Assembly: GCA_947304395.1 (NCBI GenBank)
Contig: CAMZBA010000005.1
Span: forward strand, 1-64,000
Source: an uncultured Candidatus Saccharibacteria bacterium
GTDB lineage: Bacteria; Patescibacteriota; Saccharimonadia; Saccharimonadales; Saccharimonadaceae
Reading direction: 5' to 3'
Length of the DNA: 64,000 nt
Part shown: in pieces, positions 32,123-41,417 of the stretch
Numbering within the stretch: position 1 is the stretch's first letter
Layout: each line of letters begins with the position of its first letter
The notes under the pieces: model-generated
What the model was told of the DNA's origin: nothing
Database searches by the model: none
Seen by the model: only the letters and a program-made list of their open reading frames with translations
Program-made: the position numbers and the translations under genes

Positions 32123-33241
32123 TTATTTTATTTCAGATCCGCCCCATTCGACGACAGTAAAGCCGTTTCGTGTCGGAGTTGAGAGAGTTTGCTCTTTAAC
32201 GTCGATTGGCGTGTCGAGTGGCTTGTAGTCCATATATACACGAATCATAGTGTCAGCTTTTGGAGTGGTAGTTAGAGGCATGTATGAAGCGATTTCGGAT
32301 TGTGTCTCGAAGCGGATGTAGTTGTAATTGTTGTGCTCGAGTTTTGGCAACCAGTAGATGATAAACTCTTCGGCCTCGCGGTAATTTAGGCCAAGCGTGG
32401 ATAGCTTATCTTCTAGGAATTTTGCTGTCTCTTTGCCTTTTACAATGAAGCCGTCTTGTTGAACTGACGCGTAATGGTTTTTGCCTTCCCAATAGAGGGA
32501 GTAGAGCTTGTTTCCGGTCTTTTTGTCTGTAAGCTCGCCAGTTGGTTCCGCTGTGACATCCCAGCCTTTTTGATATTGTGGATAGCTAGTGGTTATTAGT
32601 TCGGGATGGCCAAGAGCTACATTGATGTCTGTAGTTTTGGTTGGGTAAAGATAGATAATAGGCTTGTATACTACCGAAGAGTCACATTCAATAGTATTGC
32701 GAGAGTGGTAATTGACGACAATGTCACCGCTCGTAACGCTTTTATCTAGCTTGAAAGCATAGAAACGATAGGTTGGGGCGCAGAAGCCGCATTTTGAGTC
32801 GTAGTCGAAAACAACACTAACTTGGCCATTGGACATATCAAACTTGCTTGGCTCGATATTTTCTTCGGAGCAGGAGTCATAGCGAACGGCTACAAGCGCA
32901 TAATTATTGCCTTCAAAGTCTGTCGGCGAAAGTGTCTTGTCGCCATTTTCTAGGTTAATATCTCGCATGGCAGAGGTATATTCGTCGTAGCTGGATACAA
33001 TTTGGTCTGGTATGGCTGATTCTGTGTCGTAAATATTTTTGCCATTACCGATATAGATATATCGGCCTTTAGTTTCGTCGATTTCTTTTTTGTGCTTAGC
33101 GTTATGGATTGTGTTAATTGCTAGGATCGAAAGGAGGATTATTATTGCGAATATAGCAATAGACATATAGAATAAAGGATTCTTGAGTACGTTCTCGCTT
33201 TTTTTGTTTGATTTTGCTTTGGTTGACTTCTTGGCGTTCAT
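32123..33241 (-). CDS. Membrane-anchored protein with conserved KPIIYLYPTK-type surface domain
   Basis: 372 aa. A Lys/Ser-rich N-terminus precedes a membrane helix (about 25-45), then a Cys-containing middle domain (CSEENIE, CGFCAPTYRFYAF). The C-terminal domain begins KPIIYLYPTKTTDINVALG and has QYQKGWDVTAEPTGELTD and YSLYWEGK. I recognise this as a widespread but uncharacterised module in secreted proteins of Gram-positive and CPR bacteria. TAAGAT lies 6 nt before the ATG with no SD, so it is probably leaderless. Divergent from the acyl-ligase operon. Confidence 0.75.
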   Translation of the reverse strand: MNAKKSTKAKSNKKSENVLKNPLFYMSIAIFAIIILLSILAINTIHNAKHKKEIDETKGRYIYIGNGKNIYDTESAIPDQIVSSYDEYTSAMRDINLENGDKTLSPTDFEGNNYALVAVRYDSCSEENIEPSKFDMSNGQVSVVFDYDSKCGFCAPTYRFYAFKLDKSVTSGDIVVNYHSRNTIECDSSVVYKPIIYLYPTKTTDINVALGHPELITTSYPQYQKGWDVTAEPTGELTDKKTGNKLYSLYWEGKNHYASVQQDGFIVKGKETAKFLEDKLSTLGLNYREAEEFIIYWLPKLEHNNYNYIRFETQSEIASYMPLTTTPKADTMIRVYMDYKPLDTPIDVKEQTLSTPTRNGFTVVEWGGSEIK

Positions 33242-33318
33242 AACTATATCTTAGCATAAACGTGTTAGTAATAGGAGAAAAAGAAACATTGAGGCGTTTA
33301 ATATATAATAGATACATC

Positions 33319-34914
33319 GTGAGTAGAAAAACGAATACTAGCTATGATTATTATGATGTGCCAAAGTTGGCAAATTTGTGGGATTTGATAACTTATCGCA
33401 AAAATTTGGAAAAGACTGCGTTTGCGTGGCGCGAAGACGGCAAGCTGCGTCGGAAGAGCTTTGCAAATGTTTTTGATGACGTGAAGGCGTTGAGCGGCTA
33501 TTTTTACGCAAATTATCAAGGAAAGAATATAGCTGTAATTGGAGAGGATAGCTATACTTGGTTGATAATTGCGTTGGCAATTATCGTGAGTGGTAATGTG
33601 TGTGTGGCACTAGATAAAGATTCGGATCTGGAATTGTTAAGAAAACAACTAAAACAGGTGGACGTAAAGGCAGTATATTATTCTTTGGATTATTGCGGTG
33701 AAATCGGTGAAGCGTTCCGCGAGAGTTATCCTCTTGAAGAAGTGGAAGATTACATTAATCTTGGGAAAAAACTACACAATAAAAATGCGCAGGACATTCA
33801 AAAGGATGCGATGATATTCTTTACTTCTGGCACTACGGGCTATGGCAAGGCTGTGGTTTTGTCGCAAAAAAATATCATGGCAGACCTGTATGGGGCATCA
33901 TCTATTTATCGCCCAAGAGGTCGAGCGGCTAGTTTTTTGCCGTACCATCATGCATTTGGGTTTGTAACGTCGCTATTAATGCCGTATTATTACGGATGCT
34001 ATACTTTTATTTCCGGTAGCTTAAAACGTTTACTGGACGACTTTAAAGATGGGAAGCCAGATACTATATTTGCTGTACCGATGGTTGTTGAGACGATGTA
34101 TCGCCAAATATGGCGTACGGCAAGACGTGAAAAGCGAGAAAGAAAGCTGAGTCGTGGAATTAAAGTTAGTAATGCTCTAATGAAGATTGGAATAGACTGG
34201 CGGAAAAAGTTTTTTAAGCAAATCTTGGACGAGTTTGGCGGAAATGTTGATTATATAATTTGTGGTGGCGCGGCGCTCGATGTGAAGTATATAGAGTGGT
34301 TTAGGAGTATAGGGATAGAGATTTTGGTCGGGTACGGCATTACTGAATGCTCGCCGGTAGTCGCAGTAAATCGCAACCATCATAAACGCGATGGCAGCGT
34401 TGGGCAAATATGTCGAGATGTGAATGTAAGAATAATTGACGATGAAATTGTTGTTAGCGGCGACATTGTAATGAAGGGGTACTATAAGGACCGTAAGTCG
34501 ACGGAAGAAGTATTGAAAGATGGACGTTTTTATACGGGAGATTTGGGAAGGTTTGATGAGGATGGTTTTCTGTTCGTGACAGGACGAAAAAAGAATTTGA
34601 TTATTTTGAGTAATGGAGAAAATGTAAGTCCGGAAGAAATAGAAGCAAAGTTGGCTAACGATAATGGCGTGGCCGAGGTAATGGCATACGAAGATAACAA
34701 TAGGATAATCGTATCGATTTATCCAGAAAAGAGTTATATGGGCGACCAGGATTATTTTGATGAACTAATAGGGGAGTATAATAGGGAAAAGCCTAAAAAT
34801 CGACAAATTGCATACGTGCGGTTAAGGACGGCGGAGTTTCCGCGTAACAATAATGGAAAAATAATAAGATCAAAAGTAATAGAGGAAGAGACAAATGGAG
34901 AAAGAAGTAATTGA
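33319..34914 (+). CDS. AMP-forming acyl-ligase (fatty acyl-ACP/CoA synthetase family)
   Basis: An ANL-superfamily adenylating enzyme that activates a carboxylic (probably fatty) acid and loads it on a thiol carrier. Motifs: P-loop-like FFTSGTTGYGKAVVLS (about 170), the core VGYGITECSPV, TGDLGRFDEDGFLFVTGRKKN, and the C-terminal catalytic Lys in NNNGKIIRSKV. The GTG at 33319 is preferred: a TATAAT at 33304-33309 precedes it, whereas upstream in-frame codons from 33262 would be untranscribed. It overlaps the following ACP gene by 20 nt, so the ACP is the likely acyl acceptor. No fatty-acid synthase genes are present in the window. Confidence 0.88.
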   Translation: MSRKTNTSYDYYDVPKLANLWDLITYRKNLEKTAFAWREDGKLRRKSFANVFDDVKALSGYFYANYQGKNIAVIGEDSYTWLIIALAIIVSGNVCVALDKDSDLELLRKQLKQVDVKAVYYSLDYCGEIGEAFRESYPLEEVEDYINLGKKLHNKNAQDIQKDAMIFFTSGTTGYGKAVVLSQKNIMADLYGASSIYRPRGRAASFLPYHHAFGFVTSLLMPYYYGCYTFISGSLKRLLDDFKDGKPDTIFAVPMVVETMYRQIWRTARREKRERKLSRGIKVSNALMKIGIDWRKKFFKQILDEFGGNVDYIICGGAALDVKYIEWFRSIGIEILVGYGITECSPVVAVNRNHHKRDGSVGQICRDVNVRIIDDEIVVSGDIVMKGYYKDRKSTEEVLKDGRFYTGDLGRFDEDGFLFVTGRKKNLIILSNGENVSPEEIEAKLANDNGVAEVMAYEDNNRIIVSIYPEKSYMGDQDYFDELIGEYNREKPKNRQIAYVRLRTAEFPRNNNGKIIRSKVIEEETNGERSN

Positions 34915-35128
34915 ACTAATATCGAGTACTTTAGAGGTGGACAAAAAGTCCATCAGTAAGGATACGGATTTACTCAATGATTTAGATGTGGAATCGTTAG
35001 ACTTGGTAGATTTGGTCACGGCATTTGAGGATAAGTATAATGTTGAAATTGCCGATAAAGACATTAAGGATTTGCATACGGTTGGCGATATTGTTAATTA
35101 TATCAAGAAGCGCCAGGATGAAGCTTGA
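34895..35128 (+). CDS. Acyl carrier protein
   Basis: A 77-residue four-helix carrier. The phosphopantetheine-bearing Ser34 lies in VESLDLVDL, where Glu replaces the usual Asp of the DSL motif. Acidic helix II and the IADKDIKDLHTVGDIVNYI helix are typical. Its start overlaps the end of the acyl-ligase gene, implying translational coupling. Activation would need a 4'-phosphopantetheinyl transferase; a candidate lies at 52398-52859. Confidence 0.93.
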   Translation: MEKEVIELISSTLEVDKKSISKDTDLLNDLDVESLDLVDLVTAFEDKYNVEIADKDIKDLHTVGDIVNYIKKRQDEA

Positions 35129-35180
35129 ATTGGCCGAATAGCATCTTTTTCAGCTTTTTGCTATAATTTATAAAGTTGTT

Positions 35181-35993
35181 ATGAATATTTTGTATTGTGG
35201 CGACCGGAATATCTTAGATGGATTGATCATCTCGATACTATCATTAGTAAAAAATACTTCTAGGCCATTGAAGATTTTTATTTTGACGATGCGTTTGAAG
35301 GGTTTTAAAGAAGTGCCAGAGAGCGCTATAGAGAATTTGGAGAAAATAATAAAAGCAAAGGACGGGCGGCACTCAATTAAGCTAATTGATGCTACGGATG
35401 CTTTTAATTCGGATATGCCACGAGCTAATTTGAAGACTTTTTTTACACCATATTGTCTATTGAGGTTATATGCTGATTTGATAAAAGAGCTACCCAAAAA
35501 AATTCTATATTTAGATACTGATGTTGTAGCGCTAAAAGATCCGTATGAGTTATATAAGATGGATAATACTGAATATGAACTGATAGGCGCGGTAGATTAT
35601 TATGGGCAGCATTGGCTAAGGACGAGCTTATTTGAGAAAACATATTTAAATTCTGGCGTATTGCTAATGAATCTAGAGCTAATTAGGGAATCGGGATTGT
35701 TGCGACGGACGCGTCGGCGCGTGGCGAAGACAAAAATGCTATTACCGGATCAGACGTCATTAAATGTTTATTCGCGTCGCAAGAAGATTATTGACCGGCG
35801 CTTTAATGAACAGAAACGAGAGACGACGGACACCGTGTTTCGACATTTTTCGACTACTTTTCGTTTTTGGCCGGTTTTTCATACGCAGAAGATTAAACCA
35901 TGGAATATAGATAAAGTTCATAATGTGTTAAAATGCCATGCGTTCGATGACGTATTAGAGGAGTATCTAAAGGTAAGAAAGAAGGTAAAGTGA
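35181..35993 (+). CDS. GT8-family glycosyltransferase
   Basis: Retaining glycosyltransferase of 270 aa, the LgtC/glycogenin-like GT8 type. The DxD metal motif is YLDTDVVAL (about 112), and the TYLNSGVLLMNLELI and LLPDQTSLN blocks are characteristic. A nucleotide-sugar (often UDP-Glc/Gal) donor is expected, with a glycan or glycolipid acceptor. It overlaps the next GT8 gene by 4 nt. TATAAT at 35162-35167 gives a short leader. The C-terminus is basic and may associate with membrane. Confidence 0.9.
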   Translation: MNILYCGDRNILDGLIISILSLVKNTSRPLKIFILTMRLKGFKEVPESAIENLEKIIKAKDGRHSIKLIDATDAFNSDMPRANLKTFFTPYCLLRLYADLIKELPKKILYLDTDVVALKDPYELYKMDNTEYELIGAVDYYGQHWLRTSLFEKTYLNSGVLLMNLELIRESGLLRRTRRRVAKTKMLLPDQTSLNVYSRRKKIIDRRFNEQKRETTDTVFRHFSTTFRFWPVFHTQKIKPWNIDKVHNVLKCHAFDDVLEEYLKVRKKVK

Positions 35994-36949
35994 TGAAAAA
36001 GATGACTGTGCCGGTATTCTTTTCTGCTGACGAGAAGTACGCGCCGTACTTAGCTGTTGCAATAGCCTCTTTGATCGACCATACGAATCCGGCATATAAG
36101 TATGAATTGCATGTGGTTTACCACGATATGAAAAAACGGACAGTGCGCAGGATAGCAAGCTTGGGCGATGGGCATGAAAATATTGAAGTTTTAATGACTG
36201 AAATGAAGGATACTTTAAGTGGTATTTCAGATCGCAAAGAGACGCGCCTGAAGGGTGATTATTTCACTCCTACAATTTATTATCGGATTTTTTTGCCAGA
36301 GATGTTCGAGGATTGCGAAAAAGGTATTTATCTCGATAGCGATATTGTCGTGCTAGGCGACGTGGCGGAGCTGTATAAGGTGGATTTGAGCGGTAATTTA
36401 ATTGGGGCTTGTTCTGATATTTCGGCAAACAATAACGAATTGTTTTGTGATTATTTTGAACAGGTAGTGGGGGTGGACAGCAAGAAATATATAAATTCTG
36501 GCGTACTGCTGATGGACTTCAAAAAGATGCGCGAAGAAGAATTTGTGGAAAGATTTTTGTATTTATTAAATACGTACGACTTTGATACTGTGGCGCCAGA
36601 CCAGGATTATTTAAACTCAATGTGTTATGGTAGAATTTTGCATCTAGATCAAATTTGGAATGCGATGCCGACGCCGACGAAAAAGTTTGTACGTAACCCG
36701 ATGATTGTGCATTATAATATGTTCTTTAAGCCGTGGCATTATGATGGGACAATGTATGAAGAATTCTTTTGGAAATATGCTAACGAGTCAAGCTTCTTGA
36801 AAGATATACAGCATGAAAAAAGGAATTTTACGCGTTGGGATAAGAAAGGCGACGAAAAACGTTTGCAATGGATGGCTGATCGTGTAACGGAAATATTGGG
36901 CAATGAAGTTACATTCCGTACAGTCATGCGTGGACTGGATAAGAAATGA
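35990..36949 (+). CDS. GT8-family glycosyltransferase (second)
   Basis: 319 aa. VPVFFSADEKYAPYLAVAI starts the fold. The DxD motif is GIYLDSDIVVL (about 116). KYINSGVLLMDFKKM, VAPDQDYLNSMCYG and the metal-binding HYNMFFKPWHYDG complete the GT8 signature. It is a paralogue of the preceding gene and overlaps it and the downstream acyltransferase by 4 nt each. Glycolipid or surface-glycan synthesis is the most plausible shared task. Confidence 0.92.
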   Translation: MMKKMTVPVFFSADEKYAPYLAVAIASLIDHTNPAYKYELHVVYHDMKKRTVRRIASLGDGHENIEVLMTEMKDTLSGISDRKETRLKGDYFTPTIYYRIFLPEMFEDCEKGIYLDSDIVVLGDVAELYKVDLSGNLIGACSDISANNNELFCDYFEQVVGVDSKKYINSGVLLMDFKKMREEEFVERFLYLLNTYDFDTVAPDQDYLNSMCYGRILHLDQIWNAMPTPTKKFVRNPMIVHYNMFFKPWHYDGTMYEEFFWKYANESSFLKDIQHEKRNFTRWDKKGDEKRLQWMADRVTEILGNEVTFRTVMRGLDKK

Positions 36950-37821
36950 TTATAGGTGGCGATAAAACTGCGGTAGTAAAAAATATACGCAAAAACATAA
37001 AGGCGGGGAACTTAAACGCGAAAGTTGAGGTTGGCGATCCGGTTTTTTCTGATGAAGAAGCTGAGCGCGCTATAAAGAATCTGAAAGATTTTCGGAATAA
37101 TCATAAGATTAAATATTGGTTCCGTAGTCGTGGCGCAGTTATTACGCAACAAACTTTCGGCATTGCTATGAGCCCTTCAATCAAAATCGAAGGAATTGAG
37201 AAATTGGATCGCATAAAGAATGGCGCAATTGTCACTAGTAATCATTTTAATCATCTTGATAGCATGTGTGCGCGCAAGGTGATTAAAAAACAGTTCCGTA
37301 AGACTCCGTATATCGTAATTCAAGATACGAATATTGCGATTCCTGGTCCGATTGGCTATCTGATGAATAATTTAAAAACCTTACCGTTAAGAAAAGGACC
37401 TAATTATATTATTAAAGAATTTGTCCCAGAGCTAAAACGTTTAGTTGACTGTGGTGAATTCGTTTTAATATATCCCGAAGAGGAAATGTGGTACAACTAC
37501 CGTAAGCCACGCCCATGTAAACGTGGGACATATATGTTTGCGGCGATGGTAAAAGCGCCGGTAATTCCAATATTTGTTGAGCTAATAGATACAGGTAAAG
37601 ATGATAATGGCCAATTTAATAAGCTAAAATTTGTTGCGCATGTATTAAACCCTATCTTTCCGAACACAAAAAAGAGTGTACGCGAGAATAGTATAGAAAT
37701 GGCAAGAACAGACTACGAGCAGCGCGTAGCGGCCTATGAAAAAATATATGGTAAAAAACTTGATTATAAATTCTCAATCGACGATATTGTTGGCCTGAAG
37801 ACGAAAGAGCGAAATCAATAA
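36946..37821 (+). CDS. PlsC-like lysophospholipid acyltransferase
   Basis: LPLAT-family acyltransferase, 291 aa. HxxxxD is HFNHLD in TSNHFNHLD (about 100), and YPEEEMWYNYRKPRP corresponds to the EGTRS-type motif III. PVIPIFVEL is motif IV. It lacks a long N-terminal membrane helix and may be peripheral. Fourth gene of the acyl-ligase/ACP/GT8 operon, it would esterify acyl groups, possibly from the ACP, onto a glycerol- or glyco-lipid. Confidence 0.88.
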   Translation: MIIGGDKTAVVKNIRKNIKAGNLNAKVEVGDPVFSDEEAERAIKNLKDFRNNHKIKYWFRSRGAVITQQTFGIAMSPSIKIEGIEKLDRIKNGAIVTSNHFNHLDSMCARKVIKKQFRKTPYIVIQDTNIAIPGPIGYLMNNLKTLPLRKGPNYIIKEFVPELKRLVDCGEFVLIYPEEEMWYNYRKPRPCKRGTYMFAAMVKAPVIPIFVELIDTGKDDNGQFNKLKFVAHVLNPIFPNTKKSVRENSIEMARTDYEQRVAAYEKIYGKKLDYKFSIDDIVGLKTKERNQ

Positions 37822-38583
37822 TTATTCTTTGGGAAGATATTTTATATATTCGTAGGTGCTGAGTTTAGCGCGTTTTTTCATGATTGATTCTACGCTATTC
37901 TGCAGAAAGCGAATTTTTTCTTTACGCGAGAGGTTGTTGGGGATTTTGACGGGCCCGTCTATATAGATGGTTATTTTTGGTTTTTTGCGGAATTTAGTCT
38001 TTTGATATGTGGTGGTAGCTACAAATACTGGAGCTTCGATAGTGATTGGAAAATGAAAAGCGGCTAACTTCATTGGTCTGATGCTGGTATACCATGGCCA
38101 AACATGAGCTTCTGGGTAAGTGATGACGGCTTTCTTTTGCGAGATACGAGTGCGGACTGCGTCGTTGAATCTTTGTAGTTGGCGAATATTATCGGGGATT
38201 GGCAGGGCACCGGCAAGCGGGAGATATTTTCCGACGGCGACAATTCCGAGATTTGCTGGACTACATATAAGGTAGGGGTGTTTTGGGAAAGTAGTAATGA
38301 AGTGGTTAATGACGTCGCCAAAGACTTGTGTGTGGCTAGAGTATAAATAGTAACCTTGATGTCTGGCTGCTTTAAGGGCGTTGCGATTTATGATTTTGAT
38401 GCGGGCGTAAAATTTTTGATAGCAAAAGACATATATAACGATAATTGGGTAGAGTATAATTTCCAAGAGACGTAGAAAAGGGTGACGGCTAATCCATTCG
38501 TAGTTTTTTGGTAACTTATAGTTTTGCTGCTTGCTTTCGGAAAAATCTTGCTCGAAAAAACTATAGTATCTTATTTCACTCAT
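37822..38583 (-). CDS. PlsC-like acyltransferase with altered catalytic spacing
   Basis: 253 aa, convergent with the previous gene and abutting its stop. LPLAT pattern: YLYSSHTQVFGD in place of HxxxxD (five rather than four residues between His and Asp, or Gly at the Asp position), AGALPIPD as motif II, and YPEAHVWPWYTSIRP as motif III. A membrane helix near 33-52 precedes the domain. The changed spacing may mean altered activity. It overlaps the znuB stop by 4 nt on the same strand, and a TATAAT 8 nt before the ATG could drive it separately. Confidence 0.75.
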   Translation of the reverse strand: MSEIRYYSFFEQDFSESKQQNYKLPKNYEWISRHPFLRLLEIILYPIIVIYVFCYQKFYARIKIINRNALKAARHQGYYLYSSHTQVFGDVINHFITTFPKHPYLICSPANLGIVAVGKYLPLAGALPIPDNIRQLQRFNDAVRTRISQKKAVITYPEAHVWPWYTSIRPMKLAAFHFPITIEAPVFVATTTYQKTKFRKKPKITIYIDGPVKIPNNLSRKEKIRFLQNSVESIMKKRAKLSTYEYIKYLPKE

Positions 38584-39392
38584 TGTATTTTATTATATAA
38601 CCAGGATAAGGTTAGCGCGATTAAATTAGCGAGAACGATAGTCGCGCCAGTTGGCGTACTTAGAATATATGAAAACGTCAGACCGACAATGAAACAAATT
38701 GCGGCTAAGATGACAGAAGCGATAATGTTGCCGCGGAATGTTTTGCTGAGATAGAGTGCGGACAAGCAAGGAAAAATGATTAGGCTTGAGATAAGTAGCG
38801 CGCCAAGCATACGCATGCCGATTACTATAATTAGTGAACAGAGCGTAGCTAAAATAGTGTTGTATAACTGAACTTTAATGCCAATTGCTTTTGCGAAGTC
38901 TTCATCGAATGTAATAGCAAATATTTGACGCCTAAATAATAGAAAAACAAAAATGATAATGATTCCCACGATGATGCAGAGTTTTAAGTCATGTTCGCTG
39001 ATAGCGAGAATACTTCCAAAAAGGTAAGAGTTTAAATCGATATTTACGCCTTTATTTATAGAAATAAGGAATGTACCTAAAGCGAGGGCGGACGCCGACA
39101 GTACGGCGATTGCGGCGTCGCCGTTAATTTTAGCGTTTTGACTAAGGCGGAGGATTAAGATAGCCGATATTGCAACGATTGGGATAGAGAATTCTAACGG
39201 CGCAATGTTAAGAATAGTAGCGATTGATGCGGCTCCAAAAGCAACGTGGGACAGTCCGTCGCCAATCATTGATTGTTTTCGAAGAACAAGACTAGATCCG
39301 ATAAGCGCAGAACATATCGTAATAATGATTCCCGCCATTAATGCGCGGAGGATAAAATCGTAATTTAGCATTTCGATTAAACTAGTGAGCAT
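38580..39392 (-). CDS. znuB: Zinc/manganese ABC transporter permease
   Basis: ABC-3 family permease, 270 aa from the ATG at 39392 (AGGAG SD 5 nt upstream), with about eight membrane helices. GLSHVAFGAASIATIL is the typical conserved segment (GDALSHAVLPG-like) that contacts the ATPase. It overlaps the ATPase gene end by 11 nt. Specificity is assigned from the operon (Fur-family regulator with CxxC zinc sites and a ZnuA-like binding protein); manganese is the alternative. Confidence 0.9.
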   Translation of the reverse strand: MLTSLIEMLNYDFILRALMAGIIITICSALIGSSLVLRKQSMIGDGLSHVAFGAASIATILNIAPLEFSIPIVAISAILILRLSQNAKINGDAAIAVLSASALALGTFLISINKGVNIDLNSYLFGSILAISEHDLKLCIIVGIIIIFVFLLFRRQIFAITFDEDFAKAIGIKVQLYNTILATLCSLIIVIGMRMLGALLISSLIIFPCLSALYLSKTFRGNIIASVILAAICFIVGLTFSYILSTPTGATIVLANLIALTLSWLYNKIQ

Positions 39393-40050
39393 GGATTCTC
39401 CTAACATATTCTTTGGTGGTTCCAAAGAATGGCAGGTTTGGATCGAGGGAGAGGATTTTGTTTCCGATTAGGTTGTTGTGGTCGAGGTCGTGCGTGACCA
39501 TAAGTATGGTGGTGGATTTATTCAGTTTTTCTAGGGTACGATAAAATTCCTGTTTCGAGTTATAATCGAGGTTATTTGACGGCTCGTCGAGTATTAACAG
39601 ATTAGAGCTTGCAACGAGGGCTCGAGCGAGTAAAACACGTTGACGTTGTCCGCCTGACAATGTGCTAAATTGTTGGCGAGCGATGTCCGTTATGCGTAAT
39701 GTGCCAAGAGCTTTTTCTATTTTTTGTTTCGGATACTTGGAAAATAAACCGATTTGGTTTAGGCTGCCGGATGCTACAACTTCGTATACGGAGGCGGGAA
39801 AGGAAGGATTATAATGCGGGTTTTGTGGCAAATAGCCTATTACTTTACGTTGGGAATGATTTTCAAATTGAATTTCTCCTTGGTTTGGCTTGATTTCTCC
39901 AAGTAAACATTTGAGAAGAGTCGATTTGCCGCTCCCGTTAGGACCAACAATACAGAGAAAATCATTCTTTTCGACGGCGAAAGACAAGTTGCGGAAAATA
40001 TAATGATTCCCATATTTAAGACTAAGGTTTTTAATTTGTAGTACGGTCAT
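39382..40050 (-). CDS. znuC: Zinc ABC transporter ATP-binding protein
   Basis: 222 aa. Walker A is GPNGSGKST (about 36-44), the Q-loop is YLPQNP, the signature is TLSGGQRQRVLLARAL, Walker B is LLILDEPSNNLD, and the switch His is in MVTHDLDH. Energises metal uptake with the adjacent permease. Overlaps znuA by 20 nt and znuB by 11 nt, indicating tightly coupled translation. Confidence 0.94.
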   Translation of the reverse strand: MTVLQIKNLSLKYGNHYIFRNLSFAVEKNDFLCIVGPNGSGKSTLLKCLLGEIKPNQGEIQFENHSQRKVIGYLPQNPHYNPSFPASVYEVVASGSLNQIGLFSKYPKQKIEKALGTLRITDIARQQFSTLSGGQRQRVLLARALVASSNLLILDEPSNNLDYNSKQEFYRTLEKLNKSTTILMVTHDLDHNNLIGNKILSLDPNLPFFGTTKEYVRRIHAH

Positions 40051-40987
40051 GAAGAGCCTTGTCGAGGTTGCTTAAATTATCAGTCATAATGTCAACATAT
40101 GAATATCCAGCGTTGAAGTCTTCTAGGGAGACATTGTGGAGAGAATGCCAAGTTAGTTGGTGGGCGCCGGTGGATTCTGCGAGCGTTTGAGCAATTTTAG
40201 TGTTCGTTAGCTCCAGATGAAAAATGATTTTTTCGTGGTTTTGTGCAATTATTTTGCTCAGTTCTGCAATCGTCTTTGCGGAGGCCTCGGTCTGCTCGGA
40301 GCAACCTGGGAAAGCAGCGATATAGTCGAATCCGTATTCTTCGACAAAATACTTAAAAGGGAATCGATCTGCGACTATTAGTGTGCCGGTCTTTTTATCG
40401 GCTAACCGTTGGAATTTTTTGTCTAGCTCGTTAATTTCTTCAGTAAGTTGCTCTAGGTTCCGTTGATATGTGGCAGTACTGTCGGGATTGCTGTTCTTAA
40501 AGGCTTGAGCAATTGTTTTTGCTATTTTAATAGTATTTTTGGGGCTAGTCCAAATATGCTCGTCGTATTCTTCTTGTTCGCCTTCTTCTTTCTCTAAGAC
40601 ACCGTCTATGTTTTCTGTTTTTAGCTCAACCGAATCCATCATGCGAATTATGATGGTGTTTGCCGTGTTGATTTCTGATATTATTTTTTCGACCCATTCC
40701 TCTGATTCTCCGCCATTGTATATGAAAATGTTTGAGTTTTTTATATCCACAATGTCTTGAGGTGAGGGTTCGTAACTGTGAAGATCGGATCCTGGCTGTA
40801 TGAGCATTTTATTTTGAACGTCGGTGTCTTTGCTAATGCTACGCGCTAAGTCGTAGGCAGGGAAGATGGTTGCAACTACTTTGATTTCGTGTTTTTCTGG
40901 TTCCTGTTCATTGATTGGTAGGAAAAACAGAGTAGAGAAGATGCCGATTAGCGAGAGGATAAATAATACCTTTATAAATGTTTTCAT
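40031..40987 (-). CDS. znuA: ZnuA-like metal-binding protein
   Basis: Extracytoplasmic solute-binding protein, 318 aa from the ATG at 40987. A membrane/signal helix (about 4-25) has no clear lipobox Cys. Metal ligands are expected from His in PGSDLHSYEPSP and in YDEHIWTSP, an acidic EKEEGEQEEYDEH loop that could scavenge zinc, and ADRFPFKYFVEEYGFDY in the second lobe. PGCSEQTEASAKTI is a block seen in Gram-positive ZnuA-like proteins. It starts 1 nt after the regulator stop. Confidence 0.9.
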   Translation of the reverse strand: MKTFIKVLFILSLIGIFSTLFFLPINEQEPEKHEIKVVATIFPAYDLARSISKDTDVQNKMLIQPGSDLHSYEPSPQDIVDIKNSNIFIYNGGESEEWVEKIISEINTANTIIIRMMDSVELKTENIDGVLEKEEGEQEEYDEHIWTSPKNTIKIAKTIAQAFKNSNPDSTATYQRNLEQLTEEINELDKKFQRLADKKTGTLIVADRFPFKYFVEEYGFDYIAAFPGCSEQTEASAKTIAELSKIIAQNHEKIIFHLELTNTKIAQTLAESTGAHQLTWHSLHNVSLEDFNAGYSYVDIMTDNLSNLDKALHDRTTN

Positions 40988-40988
40988 A

Positions 40989-41399
40989 TTATTCGGCTTC
41001 CTCCTGGCATTTCTCGCATATGCCATTAATTATAAGGTCGTAATTGGTAATTTTGAATAGGTGCTTTTTTGCGATATGTTTTGAAAAGCTGCGCAAGTGC
41101 CGGCAGTCCAAGTGATAGATGTAATGGCATTTGCTGCATTCTAAATAAAAATGATTTTCATTTTTGCATGGCTTCATGTAAAAGTAGCATGCCGTATTGT
41201 CTGAGGCAAGACTCTTATAGAGAACGCCCTTAGCCGAAAAATCGTCAAGAAGACGATATATCGTACTGGTTCCCATGGGGTTTTCATTCTCAACTAATCT
41301 AGCAGCGATTTCTTTAGCAGTGAAGGGCTTGTGAAATGATTGGGCGGTTTGCAGAAAGTAATCTCGGTTGATGGTGTGGTATTTTGTACGGCTTGACAT
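40989..41399 (-). CDS. zur: Fur-family metal regulator, probably Zur
   Basis: 136 aa from the ATG at 41399 (AAGGAG SD); the longer frame to 41429 would start inside the operator. The winged-helix part includes GTSTIYRLLDDFSAKG. Structural zinc site: CSKCHYIYHLDC and CEKC, i.e. two CxxC pairs. First gene of the zur-znuA-znuC-znuB operon, so it probably represses its own operon when zinc is replete. Fur (iron) specificity cannot be excluded from sequence alone, but the transporter type favours zinc. Confidence 0.9.
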   Translation of the reverse strand: MSSRTKYHTINRDYFLQTAQSFHKPFTAKEIAARLVENENPMGTSTIYRLLDDFSAKGVLYKSLASDNTACYFYMKPCKNENHFYLECSKCHYIYHLDCRHLRSFSKHIAKKHLFKITNYDLIINGICEKCQEEAE

Positions 41400-41417
41400 A
41401 GGCTCCTTAAATTTGGG

